A stretch of DNA of 64,000 bases from Vreelandella profundi (GTDB taxonomy: Bacteria; Pseudomonadota; Gammaproteobacteria; Pseudomonadales; Halomonadaceae), in the NCBI RefSeq assembly GCF_019722725.1, contig NZ_CP077941.1:186001-250000 (forward strand), written 5' to 3'. How positions within the stretch are numbered: the stretch's first letter is position 1; each line of letters starts with the position of its first letter. The translations under genes were made by a program, and so were the position numbers. The notes under the pieces were generated by a model. That model was not told the origin of the DNA and did not search any database. It worked only from the letters and a program-made list of their open reading frames with translations. Positions 9,870-19,509 of the stretch are shown here, in pieces.

Positions 9870-11249
9870 TTATATCAGCGACAAGAGATACTGGCGGTAG
9901 TATTGAGAAAAGCTCAGCATCAGTAATGATGGCTCATTAACTTGCAGCTCGTTCTTTCCATTCAGCTCTGTTGCAGAAAGGGGATGATCTTTATTTTCTA
10001 TTTCGCTCACGGTATTGCCATTTGCTTGCTCAGCATGTGATTTGGTCAGACGATCATGAAGCTTTTTTGCCTGCAGCATCGATTGATCATCTGGAAGATC
10101 ATTCGCGATCCTTTGCGAGTATTTACGCAGAGTAGGTTCAGCGATCACATAGAGCCACGCCTCTCTATCTTCAGTGCCCATCTTTCTTAAGATGCGACCA
10201 AGAACCTGCCTGTAGTGAAGCTCGGTACGAATGCGACTGAGGTAACAGCAAACTGAAAGACGCTGTATATCTGTGCCTTCAGAAATCATGCTAACCGCTA
10301 CAATCCAGCAGGTGTTGTCATGCCGAAACCGGTCGATTAGTTGCTGAGCCCGAGGTGTTTTACTGGTGACCACTACATAGCTTTGATGCTTAGCATTCAG
10401 TATTCCAGCAATTTGGTGGGCATGCTCAATATCCGTTGCCACCACTAGCCCCCCAGCTTGAGGGGTCTTATGTCGGGTTTCACTCAGCTGCTGAATACCT
10501 ATATCCAGCACAGCATTGAGGATGTCGTCATGGCGCAACAGGTCTTCGTAGCTAACGGGTGACTCACTGAGTAGTTGAGAGAAGCATGAAAACCCTCGAA
10601 CAGACTCAGTGTTTTCTTTTTCCTCGACGAGCCTGATTAAAGGGTTATCGATCAGCGTAATCCGTGGGGCTCTGCAAACGCCCTCGTTCACAGCACTTTG
10701 TAGGTCGTAACGATAGTCACAGATCAGTTGCCCTTCTGGATCAGAGTACCGTGCCAACGCGATAGGAAGGTCATCAGAACGCCAAGGGGTTCCAGACAAG
10801 CCGAGGGTATAAGTAGCTTGATCCTGGATATTCCGAATAATCTGCTGCCCCCATGTGTTACTAAGGAGAGGATCATGACCTGCGCAGTGATGAATTTCGT
10901 CGAAGATAGCTAATACGCGGAATTTTTTAAAAATATCCCAAAATTCTTCCTGTTGGTATTCCATGGACTGGTAAGTATAAGCGGCTCCTGCGGAGGCAAT
11001 GACGTTTCCAAAACGCTGATCTAAAACAGCAGAAAACGTGCGCTGCATACCTGCAACCACTTCCCGCGTAGGGGCAAAGCAGATAACGAAGTCGATAAGC
11101 TGTTCTTCAAGCAACCCCTTGGCCAATTCGGCAGCAAGACGCGTTTTCCCGCTACCCGGGGTTGCCTGAACGAAATAATCACGGTGGCTCTGATAGTGTG
11201 CTTTGGCCTTGTCTAAACAGTCCGCTTGCCACTTCCGCAATACAATCAT
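9870..11249 (-). CDS. DEAD/DEAH-type SF2 helicase
   Basis: A 459-residue superfamily 2 helicase. Motif I is ATPGSGKTRLA (near 29-36), motif II FDEIHHC (117-121), and motif III is LSGTPWR. The C-terminal domain carries the VSMISEGTDIQRLSV and HYRQVLGRILRKM motifs. It resembles the stand-alone ResIII-type helicases of restriction-like systems, but no nuclease domain is fused; the last 90 residues look variable and polar. Its start overlaps the stop of the upstream gene by 4 bp (ATGA), so the two are translationally coupled. Both are divergent from an XRE regulator at 11937. Confidence 0.85.
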   Translation of the reverse strand: MIVLRKWQADCLDKAKAHYQSHRDYFVQATPGSGKTRLAAELAKGLLEEQLIDFVICFAPTREVVAGMQRTFSAVLDQRFGNVIASAGAAYTYQSMEYQQEEFWDIFKKFRVLAIFDEIHHCAGHDPLLSNTWGQQIIRNIQDQATYTLGLSGTPWRSDDLPIALARYSDPEGQLICDYRYDLQSAVNEGVCRAPRITLIDNPLIRLVEEKENTESVRGFSCFSQLLSESPVSYEDLLRHDDILNAVLDIGIQQLSETRHKTPQAGGLVVATDIEHAHQIAGILNAKHQSYVVVTSKTPRAQQLIDRFRHDNTCWIVAVSMISEGTDIQRLSVCCYLSRIRTELHYRQVLGRILRKMGTEDREAWLYVIAEPTLRKYSQRIANDLPDDQSMLQAKKLHDRLTKSHAEQANGNTVSEIENKDHPLSATELNGKNELQVNEPSLLMLSFSQYYRQYLLSLI

Positions 11250-11857
11250 GAGCCACTGAGGCGGCTTATGGCCTTTTCTAAAGCACTGACATGGCCTAAA
11301 AGACGTGAGCTACGCTCGTGAGCACTGCGGTAGTCAATTGAAAGGCTATTATTAAGCTCTGGATGGTCCCTCATAAGCTGCTGGAAGGCCTCCACTTCCC
11401 CTAAAGATTCCAAAAACCGGCTTTGCGCCTCATTTAACTTTTTTTCCAATACCGTGTAGCTATCGGCAGGCGCCTTTACCGCTTGCCTGTTCTTTTCGCT
11501 ATTTGACTGGCTTGCATCATTGGTCACTGGCTCATTCGGTGTTTGAGGATGAGTACGCTGTAGCCATGAGACAAAGTCATCTTCATCAGTATCAAGATCA
11601 GCTTCTATCAACATAGAGCTTACATGGTACTTCTGGCCGCGGCTCTTTATCTCACTGTCCTTCTCTACAAAGTGGGCCTTAATTAACTTTCTGACGCGCT
11701 CATAAATAAAGCGACGCAGTGGCGCTTTATGCACTGGGTTTACGTCGTATTGCTCAATGTACTGATCCCGAAGGCTTTGAACGCAGAATGTTACATTTTC
11801 TGGTTTCAGTAAGAGTTCAATGATTCGCCTATCTATGCTCGGGAGGTTACGGGACAT
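11246..11857 (-). CDS. Uncharacterised helicase partner, winged-helix-like with coiled-coil end
   Basis: About 203 residues from the ATG at 11857 (MSRNLPSID); longer frames reach 11989 but would overrun the divergent XRE gene. The N-terminal 100 residues (IIELLLKPENVTFCVQSL ... FIYERVRKLIKAHFVEKDSE) look like a small winged helix. A polar linker follows, then a helical/coiled-coil tail. I do not recognise the family. It overlaps the helicase gene by 4 bp, so a two-protein complex is likely. Confidence 0.65.
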   Translation of the reverse strand: MSRNLPSIDRRIIELLLKPENVTFCVQSLRDQYIEQYDVNPVHKAPLRRFIYERVRKLIKAHFVEKDSEIKSRGQKYHVSSMLIEADLDTDEDDFVSWLQRTHPQTPNEPVTNDASQSNSEKNRQAVKAPADSYTVLEKKLNEAQSRFLESLGEVEAFQQLMRDHPELNNSLSIDYRSAHERSSRLLGHVSALEKAISRLSGS

Positions 11858-11936
11858 GGGTATGGGCATCAAAGGAGTGAAAATACGGATTATAAGCCGT
11901 GGCTTGATAGGCCGCAACGCTCGATAGTCCTGCCTC

Positions 11937-12227
11937 ATGACCAATGAGGCAGATATGGAAGAGCTGGCAGTCGCTATCGGAAAAAACATTAGGGAAAAGC
12001 GCCGAGCGAATGGCCTCTCTCAGGATCGCTTTGCATTAGTAGCAGGCATTGATCGTAGCTATATGGGGAAGATAGAGCGTGGTGAGGTGAGCATCACCTT
12101 AGAGAAGCTATACAGGATTGCAGAAGCTTTGCATTGCGAGCCGATATCCCTGCTCCCTAAGATGTCTTCCATTCGCCTACAAACCCCTCGTAAGACCAAT
12201 AAGGGCGGACTTAACGAAGTACGATAG
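11937..12227 (+). CDS. XRE-family HTH regulator
   Basis: A 96-residue protein with a canonical Cro/C1-type helix-turn-helix: AIGKNIREKRRANGLSQDRFALVAGIDRSYMGKIERGEVSITLEKL, presented here only as the recognised order of helices around SQDRFALVAGI and RSYMGKIERG. It diverges from the helicase pair across 79 bp, so it is the natural regulator of that module, as in restriction controller proteins and many phage-defence operons. Start is ATG 11937; a second ATG at 11955 (MEELAVAIG) is also possible. Confidence 0.88.
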   Translation: MTNEADMEELAVAIGKNIREKRRANGLSQDRFALVAGIDRSYMGKIERGEVSITLEKLYRIAEALHCEPISLLPKMSSIRLQTPRKTNKGGLNEVR

Positions 12228-12426
12228 CCATTTCTGCTATGAGAAGAGGTGACTCGATGGCTGTGTGAGGTGGCGTTTTTGTGATAGGTCTGCATCGTCC
12301 ATAACGATACCCAAGCAGACACAAAGCCACCTACTTCCGCTAGAACAGCGCAATTTTCGTATTGATTGTCGTTATTTAGCGTTGAGAGAAAAGCCTACTT
12401 TCTGCAGTGCTTCTTTAAAGTAATGT

Positions 12427-12669
12427 TCAGAATTCATCTTCATTAATTAATCGAAACACCATTCGCTTGGCATGGTTAAGATCACTCTTAGCAAGCACGT
12501 GCCAATCGTACGCTTCGCTTCCCGGCACCATTTCCTGCCCTACTGCACAGCGATCTCTCTCGTAGCGGAATCTTGTGCCAGCGGGTGATTGCCACTCGAC
12601 AACATTGTCACCACTAAAGACAGTTTTGAGATCACTTATTTTTCTTATACCCATCGCCCAGCCAGCCAC
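12427..12669 (-). CDS. Small hypothetical protein
   Basis: An 80-residue frame starting at GTG 12669 (or ATG 12654, MGIRKISDL) and ending in HAKRMVFRLINEDEF. It has no recognised domain. Composition is that of a real soluble protein rather than a shadow frame, and no larger gene opposes it. It sits alone between the helicase module and the NERD-kinase unit. Confidence 0.45.
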   Translation of the reverse strand: MAGWAMGIRKISDLKTVFSGDNVVEWQSPAGTRFRYERDRCAVGQEMVPGSEAYDWHVLAKSDLNHAKRMVFRLINEDEF

Positions 12670-12885
12670 TTGAAATAATTTAGGCTGTAATAACCTATTT
12701 TCTTGAGCAACGCCAATGCCATTCGTATGCGGGTATCAAAATGCCGTTGTCGACTAACTGAATTTAGCCTGGCAGCCGAATAAGCCGCCAGCCAGGGAAA
12801 TACATCGGCTATGGTGGTCAGCAACTATTTGCCGATACGCCGGGGGTGCTGCACTGAATGCAAAAGAAGCTCTATATCAAATTGA

Positions 12886-14322
12886 TCAGCGACTTTTAGC
12901 TATTGACGAGATAGATCCACAATCGTTTGGCCTATCAAACGAAGAGCTGCCATCGACATAACCGTGTACAAGGCGACCTACTCTTTCTACAGTAGCTTTA
13001 TTGGTAGAAATAAATCCTATTGGCATAGAAACTGGCAACGTTTCAGGCTGCGAGAAGTGATACACAACTACCACTAATTCGCCTTCGAGATGAATTATTT
13101 CAACACTGCCACCAAGCATGCCCTCAGATAGTCCGTTGATAGATTTTTCAAAGCTTCTGAACTCATGACACCAACTTTTAGCGGCACGGGTGTCATCAGG
13201 CCCGAATACGGGTACATATAGAGTTTGTTTGTACAGTTGCTTATCCTTGGTAGACGCCCTGTTGATGAATTCGCTAATCGCTTCTCTTACTCTGTCATTT
13301 TTGGCCCAAAAGGGATCGGACGGAGCAATCCATGTAAAGCGGGCATCACTGTGATCTGATTTCGTCTTGATACGCCTCGCCAGTAATGGTGCAAGAATAC
13401 TTTGGAACTGTTCCCAGTTTGATTGAGTATATATCTGACCTACGAACGTTTTTCGATCCGCCTCATTGTATTCTTCCAGCTTTTGTAAATCATCTATGAA
13501 ACGCGGGTTGGCGGAGTTCGTTTTAGGATCAAAGACCTTCAACGTGTCCTCATCCCCAATCTCATTCATCGCCTGCATAAGAGCCATCGTATTTGAGGGT
13601 CGCACTAGCTTTGATAAACTTACCGCGATAAGCCCATGCACGATTTCAGAGTCATTTAGTTGCTCAAAATTGTCTCTTTCTACCGATTTCCCATCTTTCC
13701 CAACTTTAAATTTTGTCGTGAGGCGAAGAGGTAAATCTCGTAATTTGTTTACTGCATTTACCGTATAGACATATGGCCTCTCCTTGGAATCTTGGCTTAC
13801 AGCCTTGGGCAAAAAATCTTTCTCAAGTATCTGGGAAAATTGATGTTGGAAGTGCTTCTCAACCAGCTTTTCACTTTGGGAGATATGGTTCCGGTCGACC
13901 TCCAGTGAAATACCAGCTCTCCAGCCATCGTTCACATTTTGATTGCTAAAACAGCTAAAGCTGGCCAAATCAAAGGAGAGTGTCGCACCGCTGTCCAAAA
14001 CAGCCGAAAGTTGAGGAGTTTCCCCTAAGTCTGTGAAGTAACCTTGTGAGAGTCCTGTCAGCATGAGTCGACCGGTATCTGAAAGTGCCAATTCTCCTCG
14101 CTGAACTAAATCTGATACAGCCTCTTCGGTCTCAAGCCGGCTAAGACCGAAGTAAGTGGCTATTTGGGATTTACTCATTGGAGCGATGTGAACCAGACGG
14201 AGAACGAACTCTCTAATAAATGGTAACCCTTTTTGAGTTACATAAGAAAACTGGATATTGAATCTTTGTGCCGGAAGAAGGAAATCGACTTCCTGATAAG
14301 TCATTTTGTTTTCTGAATCCAT
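12886..14322 (-). CDS. Winged-helix partner of the NERD-kinase-helicase protein
   Basis: A 478-residue protein of no family I recognise. Residues about 30-95 look like a winged helix (FVLRLVHIAPMSKSQIATY ... LETEEAVSDLVQRGELALSD ... GRLMLT). The rest is mixed alpha/beta without nuclease, HKD or transmembrane motifs. Its ATG overlaps the TAA of the 1659-residue gene by one base (TAATG), implying coupled translation and equal dosage. The region is AT-richer than the host backbone. A DNA-binding or sensor role beside the giant enzyme is an inference from context. Confidence 0.75.
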   Translation of the reverse strand: MDSENKMTYQEVDFLLPAQRFNIQFSYVTQKGLPFIREFVLRLVHIAPMSKSQIATYFGLSRLETEEAVSDLVQRGELALSDTGRLMLTGLSQGYFTDLGETPQLSAVLDSGATLSFDLASFSCFSNQNVNDGWRAGISLEVDRNHISQSEKLVEKHFQHQFSQILEKDFLPKAVSQDSKERPYVYTVNAVNKLRDLPLRLTTKFKVGKDGKSVERDNFEQLNDSEIVHGLIAVSLSKLVRPSNTMALMQAMNEIGDEDTLKVFDPKTNSANPRFIDDLQKLEEYNEADRKTFVGQIYTQSNWEQFQSILAPLLARRIKTKSDHSDARFTWIAPSDPFWAKNDRVREAISEFINRASTKDKQLYKQTLYVPVFGPDDTRAAKSWCHEFRSFEKSINGLSEGMLGGSVEIIHLEGELVVVVYHFSQPETLPVSMPIGFISTNKATVERVGRLVHGYVDGSSSFDRPNDCGSISSIAKSR

Positions 14323-17300
14323 TAGTATTTACCACCCTGACGAGCAGACAAAAAGGTGTAACCAGCCGCGCTACCGCGCTCGTTCATAAAGCGCAAAACC
14401 TTACCAAGAGGCATATCTTTATTACTGCCTTTCCACATGTCTGCGTTACCAACAATTACTAATCGATCCATGGCGCGTGACATGGCCACGTTTATTCTGT
14501 TCGGCGCTCTCAGAAAACCTGGAGTTAGTCGTTTGTCAGAACGAGTAAGAGATAAAATAATTATCCGGTTCTCTTTCCCTTGATAGCTGTCCACTGTGTC
14601 TATCTTCACTAGGTCTTTAAAACCTTCATTCCACGCTTCCTGGTTGAATTTCATGCGCAGGATGTGCTTTTGCTCGGCATACATACAAATAACCCCAATC
14701 CCGGCTTCATTTTCACCGATGACGTCATCAAGCCCTTTCATAAATTCTACGTTTTCAGATAATTCTTTTAGGAGAGCGATGATTTCATCGGCCTCGCTTC
14801 TATTGTAAATACTGGTGCCGATACCTTGGGAATGGTGGGCTTTTTGGCCTAAATTTGCTGTATCAATCCAAGTAACGACGTTGCTTAATACAGCGGGCGC
14901 ACTATCGTAGATATCAGGAATACTTCTATCGCCATTCTGCAATGTTCCTTTGTAGAATGTCTCTGAAACAAGATTACCTATGGGCGCGGCCATCCTATAT
15001 TGAGTCAATAGTGCAGCGCTGGTCTGTTTGCCATACTTGGAATTAAATGCCCTCGCAAAATCGCTGCGCAGGGCTTCATCGAACTCGGTGTGTTTACTGC
15101 TTATCCCTAGCTTTCGTCCCAATGCTTGCTTATGAGCATCAGAGTAGAGCGGGGGTAGTTGTAGGTGATCACCAACCAACAGCACTCGCTTGGCGGATTG
15201 CATGGCGATAGCAAGTTCACTAGAGATCGAGCGCGCTGCTTCATCAATAATTACCCAATCGTAAATATTGTCATGAATGCCTATGTGCCCTTGACCAATA
15301 CCAACACAGGTACCTGCCACTAATTGGCGGGAACGAGCAAAAAACTCGTCATAATTGACTCGCTCAGCAGACAAGGCGTTGTGCATATCTCGCGATACCT
15401 TGGACAAGGCTCGTACGCGGCGAGCTTCGTCAGGCCTTACTCCGTAATCGAAGCATAACTTAGACAACACTTTATCTTTGACATCAGAAATTCGTGCACC
15501 TTCTTGCAACTCAATACCAAACTTAGTGTTTAGCTCTTCACGAATTGAACTATCTAGTTCGACGGCAATTTTCTTTAGTTGTTTGATATCTTCATCATCA
15601 GTCACAACATCCACTCGATCTAAAAGCGTCTCCAGGTGGTCGACCTTACTGAACAGTTTCAGCTCCGCCATAACAACACTGGAAATGAATTCAGGCTGGA
15701 GCCCCAGAGCATCACTTAGTGCTTCAACCCTGTATTTCATCTCTGCATCAAATAGCTCTCTTTTTTCTGCAGTGATGGCGTGAGAATAGACATCTTTTAG
15801 ACCTGTCGACACAGCGCCCTCGCGGTTACTGAATCGAACAACCTCTAAGTCCGTATTCAGTCGAGCGCAGTGTCGTCTGATTCGCTCCGCAGCAGTGTTA
15901 ACCGCTTCGTGTGATTGACTTACCAGCAAAATCCGTTTGGTTTTCTGTTTTTCGACTAAGTAGTGAACAAAGGCTGCAATGAACTCCGTTTTTCCTGTTC
16001 CGGGAGGGCCCTGTAGCAATGATAAAGGACCGTTGTTGACCAATTTCGCAAACGCTTCTCGTTGCTGAGGATTGAGGCTAATTCTATTCCCGTGTTGATC
16101 TTCTCTATCATAGTGAGAAAATTCTTCATCTGTTGGCTCAACACCATACTGCGTAGCAGGCCTGTCGCATGAAGGATCGAACAAATCCACCAGTTCTGGC
16201 ATAGCGCCTTCTCGGTCTAGTAGACGTTCCAGCGCTGCTTTCCTCTTGCGGTAAGAAGCCCTGTCCTGCCTTGTTCTGAAAAATACGATATCACTGTTCT
16301 TCAAGTGATACGCAGATCCCCGGGCTTTGAGGAGGCGCACTGAATTGAGCGTTGAGGATTTCAAGCAAACCTCTCCCAAGAACCTTTCACTGCCTTCTTC
16401 ATCCACAAGTAACGCCTCTACTTCGTCAGAGGCAGTAAATGCACCCAAGGGATCAATTTCGGCAGAGTACGGAATAATGACCCCACCATCAGATTTCCCG
16501 ATGGATGAAATTTCACCGTCGATTTCAACATTCGGAAGGGATTGTGTTTCTGTATCGAGAATCGCCTGCCAAAGCTTCGCAGTAGAAATAGCAATTTTAG
16601 GATTCTCAGGTTGCTCTCCAGCCTGCTTATGCAAGCGCTCGAAAGCTTCTTCCAGTTCAACCGTGAGCGCACCGCTCTCATTTTGCGGTTCGTCCTGTTC
16701 CTTATCATCCCCAGCCGTGGCCAACTCAACGGCTCGATGAAAAGCTTCGTTCTCGTCCAGTAGGGAGGACAGTGCCGATAAATTATGTGGCTTGCCCGGT
16801 ATAACCTTGATAGCACACGACAATTCGAATTGGCTTTCTTCAGTATCCCACTTGCTAACCGATGATCGCTGTTTTGGTTTAAACCCAATTACAAGTGTGG
16901 TCTTGTCTTTGTTGTACATCGCAGAGAAGATCCCTCCAATCCCCGCGAAGGTGACTCTTACCTCGGATGAGTCTTTAGGATTTTTCTCAACTCGGCAGTA
17001 AAGACGACCATTATCAGGAAGTAACGTTACAGCTTCGTCTGCATTACCTGCGATGATCTCAATGGGCTCCTGTCCAGCTTCAGCTTCTGGGGTACTTAAG
17101 GCTTTATTAAAGCGCCCAAGGTCTTTGAATCCAAATTGGGGGTCTTCCAATTCTGCTCGAACTGCGTCAGCAATCGCAGAGAACTGGTCTGAATTTTCGC
17201 CCCAAGCTATTCCCAATAGCTCGCAGGACATTTTCATGACTGCGAAGTTATCGCGTTCAAATGACGTGCATCCATCGATATTGTCTGGACTGTATTGATG

Positions 17301-19301
17301 ATTTTTAGGCTCATCATTAGAAGGCGTAAAATCAGGAATATCGATCAAGAAAAGCGACAAACTTTCCTTTTCAATAATAACGTTTTGGGGGTGTAGATCA
17401 CCATGAGAGAGTCCGAGTCCATGCAGGTGCTCCAGTGCCGCGACTAACTTGGAGACCGTATCCAGGCGCAATTCCTCCTCAATTTGAGCTGCGCTCCATG
17501 TATCGCCATCAATCAGATCAGTTATTAAATACAGTGCCGAGGACTTAGAAGCGATGCCATAGTCTTGAATGGCAGGCAGATAAGTAGGTTTTACTGATTT
17601 GAGTTTATCCAACCGCTTCAGGAAGTTAAGCACCTGGAAATTAGAGATTGAGGAAGCACCTTGGCTACCGCAATCGAGCCATGCTTTAACCAATCGTCCA
17701 TCAGATACGTAGACTTCCTTATCCGATGTTTCAACGATGAACTCACCATCTTCTCTGTACTGCCGCAAATGATTAATAGCGTGTCGGTATGATGCTAGTT
17801 CAGCATCATCAAACGTAGGTATCTCATCATCATTTGGCTCGGCTTTCATCAGAGCGTCAAAGAACTCTGATGCGCTTGAAAAATTCGCTGCAGTGGCGTC
17901 TAAAAGAACCTCAGAATACCATTCGTCACATGCGAGCATCTCATCCTGGATTGTTTTCATACTTTCTGGAGACATTCGACGCCCGTTGAGCAGATGCCAA
18001 CACACCAAGCCCAAGGCATGCACATCCTGCTGATAAGGTGTTAAATCACTGTCATCCAGCATATCTTGTGCTTCAACTGCACCAACCGAAAGCGCCGTTC
18101 TATAGTCACCAACCGTCCCGGCTGGGCGATGATAGGCTGATATGAAATTAGATAGAGCAATCTCCTTAGACGGCGAGATCCAAAGGCTATGATCCGCAAT
18201 ATCTCTGTGTGCGACTTTCGCTTCATGCAAATCGGAAAATTTTGCAATTAAGAGTTTGGTGACGTTTAACCGGTCCTGATCAGAGAAGGTTGCCCCGTAT
18301 TTACCAACAAACTCGTTAAATCGGATATGCCCAGGAGGTAACTCATAGACTTCGCAATACTCTGCCGTAATTTCGTCTTTTTGAAAACTGGTTAACGAAC
18401 GCAAACAGTGATTGTACAAGTCACGGTTCTGATGATTGAGGTACTGGAGTATTGAACGTTCACGAGAAACAATATCGGCCCTACCACTAGGTGTGTACGC
18501 TTTTCCACCCTCAACTTTATTAAAATTCCATACTCGAAGTAGCGCTTCGGAATTTGAAGAAATTTCAGACTTTGCTAGGTATTCTCGATAGATATTTTTG
18601 GGGTGCGTGAAAATCTCATCTTTAGCTTCGTAACCGTCTATTCTCAACGCTTTCGGGGCTGTCTGTGGGCCTAGGAAAAGCTCGTCAAAAATACCAAAGT
18701 CCTTATTAAGGACTTTTTCATTTGGGTGGGGCCTGAAGTAGTTATTAAAGGTACCCTCATTGGCGAACTTCAAAAACTCTCGTAACGATATCGTGTGATG
18801 AAGCTGCTCCTCTGGCAATTGACTAAAATCAGCATCTCCTGTCATAACGACAAAGAAATAAACGCGAGGGACGTATCCTTTATTTGAAAACTTGTGAGCC
18901 AGACGCTTTAGCTTATTTTCTAGCGTGAATTTTTTGGAGCGCGTCACGCTCACCGGAGAGCGCTTCATGTTTTGGTCACCTTTGTACCAAATATCCCCTT
19001 TGGCTGTGACAGGCTGGTGATTCCAGTCTTTGAGCTCGACTATGATAACGTTACAATGCGTAACTATTACTAGGTCAAACTCACCTTCCTTCTTTGACTC
19101 TACAAATCGAAACCCCGCATAGCCTTTCCACGGGAACATTCCTTTTTTTCCCAAGCCAGCTCCCTGAAGTTGATCACGCAGAGAGCCTCCCTTAGATTGA
19201 TTTCTGGCCACTTGAGTATTATCAGAAAAAGCAGCCTTTATTTTTTCAATAGCTGATACTTCTTGCTCTTGTAATCCGCCATCCCAAATTTCTACTTCCA
19301 A
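14322..19301 (-). CDS. NERD nuclease - kinase-like - kinase - SF1 helicase fusion
   Basis: A 1659-residue multidomain protein. Residues about 1-200 are a NERD domain with the PD-(D/E)xK pattern D76 ... E89-x-K91 (EFDLVIV, IIVELKDW). A first kinase-like domain has HRDIADHSLW near 364 but lacks the canonical N and DFG, so it looks degenerate. A second, near 520-720, keeps SHGDLHPQNVII and LIDIPDF and may be active. The C-terminal third is a UPF1/COG1112-type SF1 helicase: LQGPPGTGKTEF near 1095, VIIDEAARS near 1349, GDHLQLPP, DSYQGKENRIIILS and NVAMSRAMDRLVIVG. Kinase plus COG1112 helicase recalls MkoA of the Mokosh defence system. However, NERD and a second kinase are added here and the Mokosh phospholipase-D partner is absent. 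Predicted anti-phage enzyme. Confidence 0.85.
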   Translation of the reverse strand: MEVEIWDGGLQEQEVSAIEKIKAAFSDNTQVARNQSKGGSLRDQLQGAGLGKKGMFPWKGYAGFRFVESKKEGEFDLVIVTHCNVIIVELKDWNHQPVTAKGDIWYKGDQNMKRSPVSVTRSKKFTLENKLKRLAHKFSNKGYVPRVYFFVVMTGDADFSQLPEEQLHHTISLREFLKFANEGTFNNYFRPHPNEKVLNKDFGIFDELFLGPQTAPKALRIDGYEAKDEIFTHPKNIYREYLAKSEISSNSEALLRVWNFNKVEGGKAYTPSGRADIVSRERSILQYLNHQNRDLYNHCLRSLTSFQKDEITAEYCEVYELPPGHIRFNEFVGKYGATFSDQDRLNVTKLLIAKFSDLHEAKVAHRDIADHSLWISPSKEIALSNFISAYHRPAGTVGDYRTALSVGAVEAQDMLDDSDLTPYQQDVHALGLVCWHLLNGRRMSPESMKTIQDEMLACDEWYSEVLLDATAANFSSASEFFDALMKAEPNDDEIPTFDDAELASYRHAINHLRQYREDGEFIVETSDKEVYVSDGRLVKAWLDCGSQGASSISNFQVLNFLKRLDKLKSVKPTYLPAIQDYGIASKSSALYLITDLIDGDTWSAAQIEEELRLDTVSKLVAALEHLHGLGLSHGDLHPQNVIIEKESLSLFLIDIPDFTPSNDEPKNHQYSPDNIDGCTSFERDNFAVMKMSCELLGIAWGENSDQFSAIADAVRAELEDPQFGFKDLGRFNKALSTPEAEAGQEPIEIIAGNADEAVTLLPDNGRLYCRVEKNPKDSSEVRVTFAGIGGIFSAMYNKDKTTLVIGFKPKQRSSVSKWDTEESQFELSCAIKVIPGKPHNLSALSSLLDENEAFHRAVELATAGDDKEQDEPQNESGALTVELEEAFERLHKQAGEQPENPKIAISTAKLWQAILDTETQSLPNVEIDGEISSIGKSDGGVIIPYSAEIDPLGAFTASDEVEALLVDEEGSERFLGEVCLKSSTLNSVRLLKARGSAYHLKNSDIVFFRTRQDRASYRKRKAALERLLDREGAMPELVDLFDPSCDRPATQYGVEPTDEEFSHYDREDQHGNRISLNPQQREAFAKLVNNGPLSLLQGPPGTGKTEFIAAFVHYLVEKQKTKRILLVSQSHEAVNTAAERIRRHCARLNTDLEVVRFSNREGAVSTGLKDVYSHAITAEKRELFDAEMKYRVEALSDALGLQPEFISSVVMAELKLFSKVDHLETLLDRVDVVTDDEDIKQLKKIAVELDSSIREELNTKFGIELQEGARISDVKDKVLSKLCFDYGVRPDEARRVRALSKVSRDMHNALSAERVNYDEFFARSRQLVAGTCVGIGQGHIGIHDNIYDWVIIDEAARSISSELAIAMQSAKRVLLVGDHLQLPPLYSDAHKQALGRKLGISSKHTEFDEALRSDFARAFNSKYGKQTSAALLTQYRMAAPIGNLVSETFYKGTLQNGDRSIPDIYDSAPAVLSNVVTWIDTANLGQKAHHSQGIGTSIYNRSEADEIIALLKELSENVEFMKGLDDVIGENEAGIGVICMYAEQKHILRMKFNQEAWNEGFKDLVKIDTVDSYQGKENRIIILSLTRSDKRLTPGFLRAPNRINVAMSRAMDRLVIVGNADMWKGSNKDMPLGKVLRFMNERGSAAGYTFLSARQGGKY

Positions 19302-19509
19302 TTTTTATACCCCATTATTCTTGGTAGGAAAATGTAACATGTACCTAATCTTCCATTTCATTCTGATCTGAGCAATGGCCATTAATGACCCTGCTACCGT
19401 TTTATATCTCAGGGGAACACCCGACTTGGCTGACAACTGCCAACATTTCGCGGTGCCCTTTGTGAAAAGAAGCAAAGTTCGTGCAGTGAGTTCCTGCTAA
19501 GGCAAGTCA

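Noticed and set aside
12670..12885. Possible transposase tail upstream of 12886
   Set aside because: A leftward reading (TTIADVFPWLAAYSAARLN) looks protein-like but is too short and broken to assign to a family.
14322..19301. Straight assignment to Mokosh type I
   Set aside because: The kinase-helicase part is similar in layout, but there is an added NERD domain and second kinase, and the neighbouring gene has no HxK...D phospholipase-D motif expected of MkoB.
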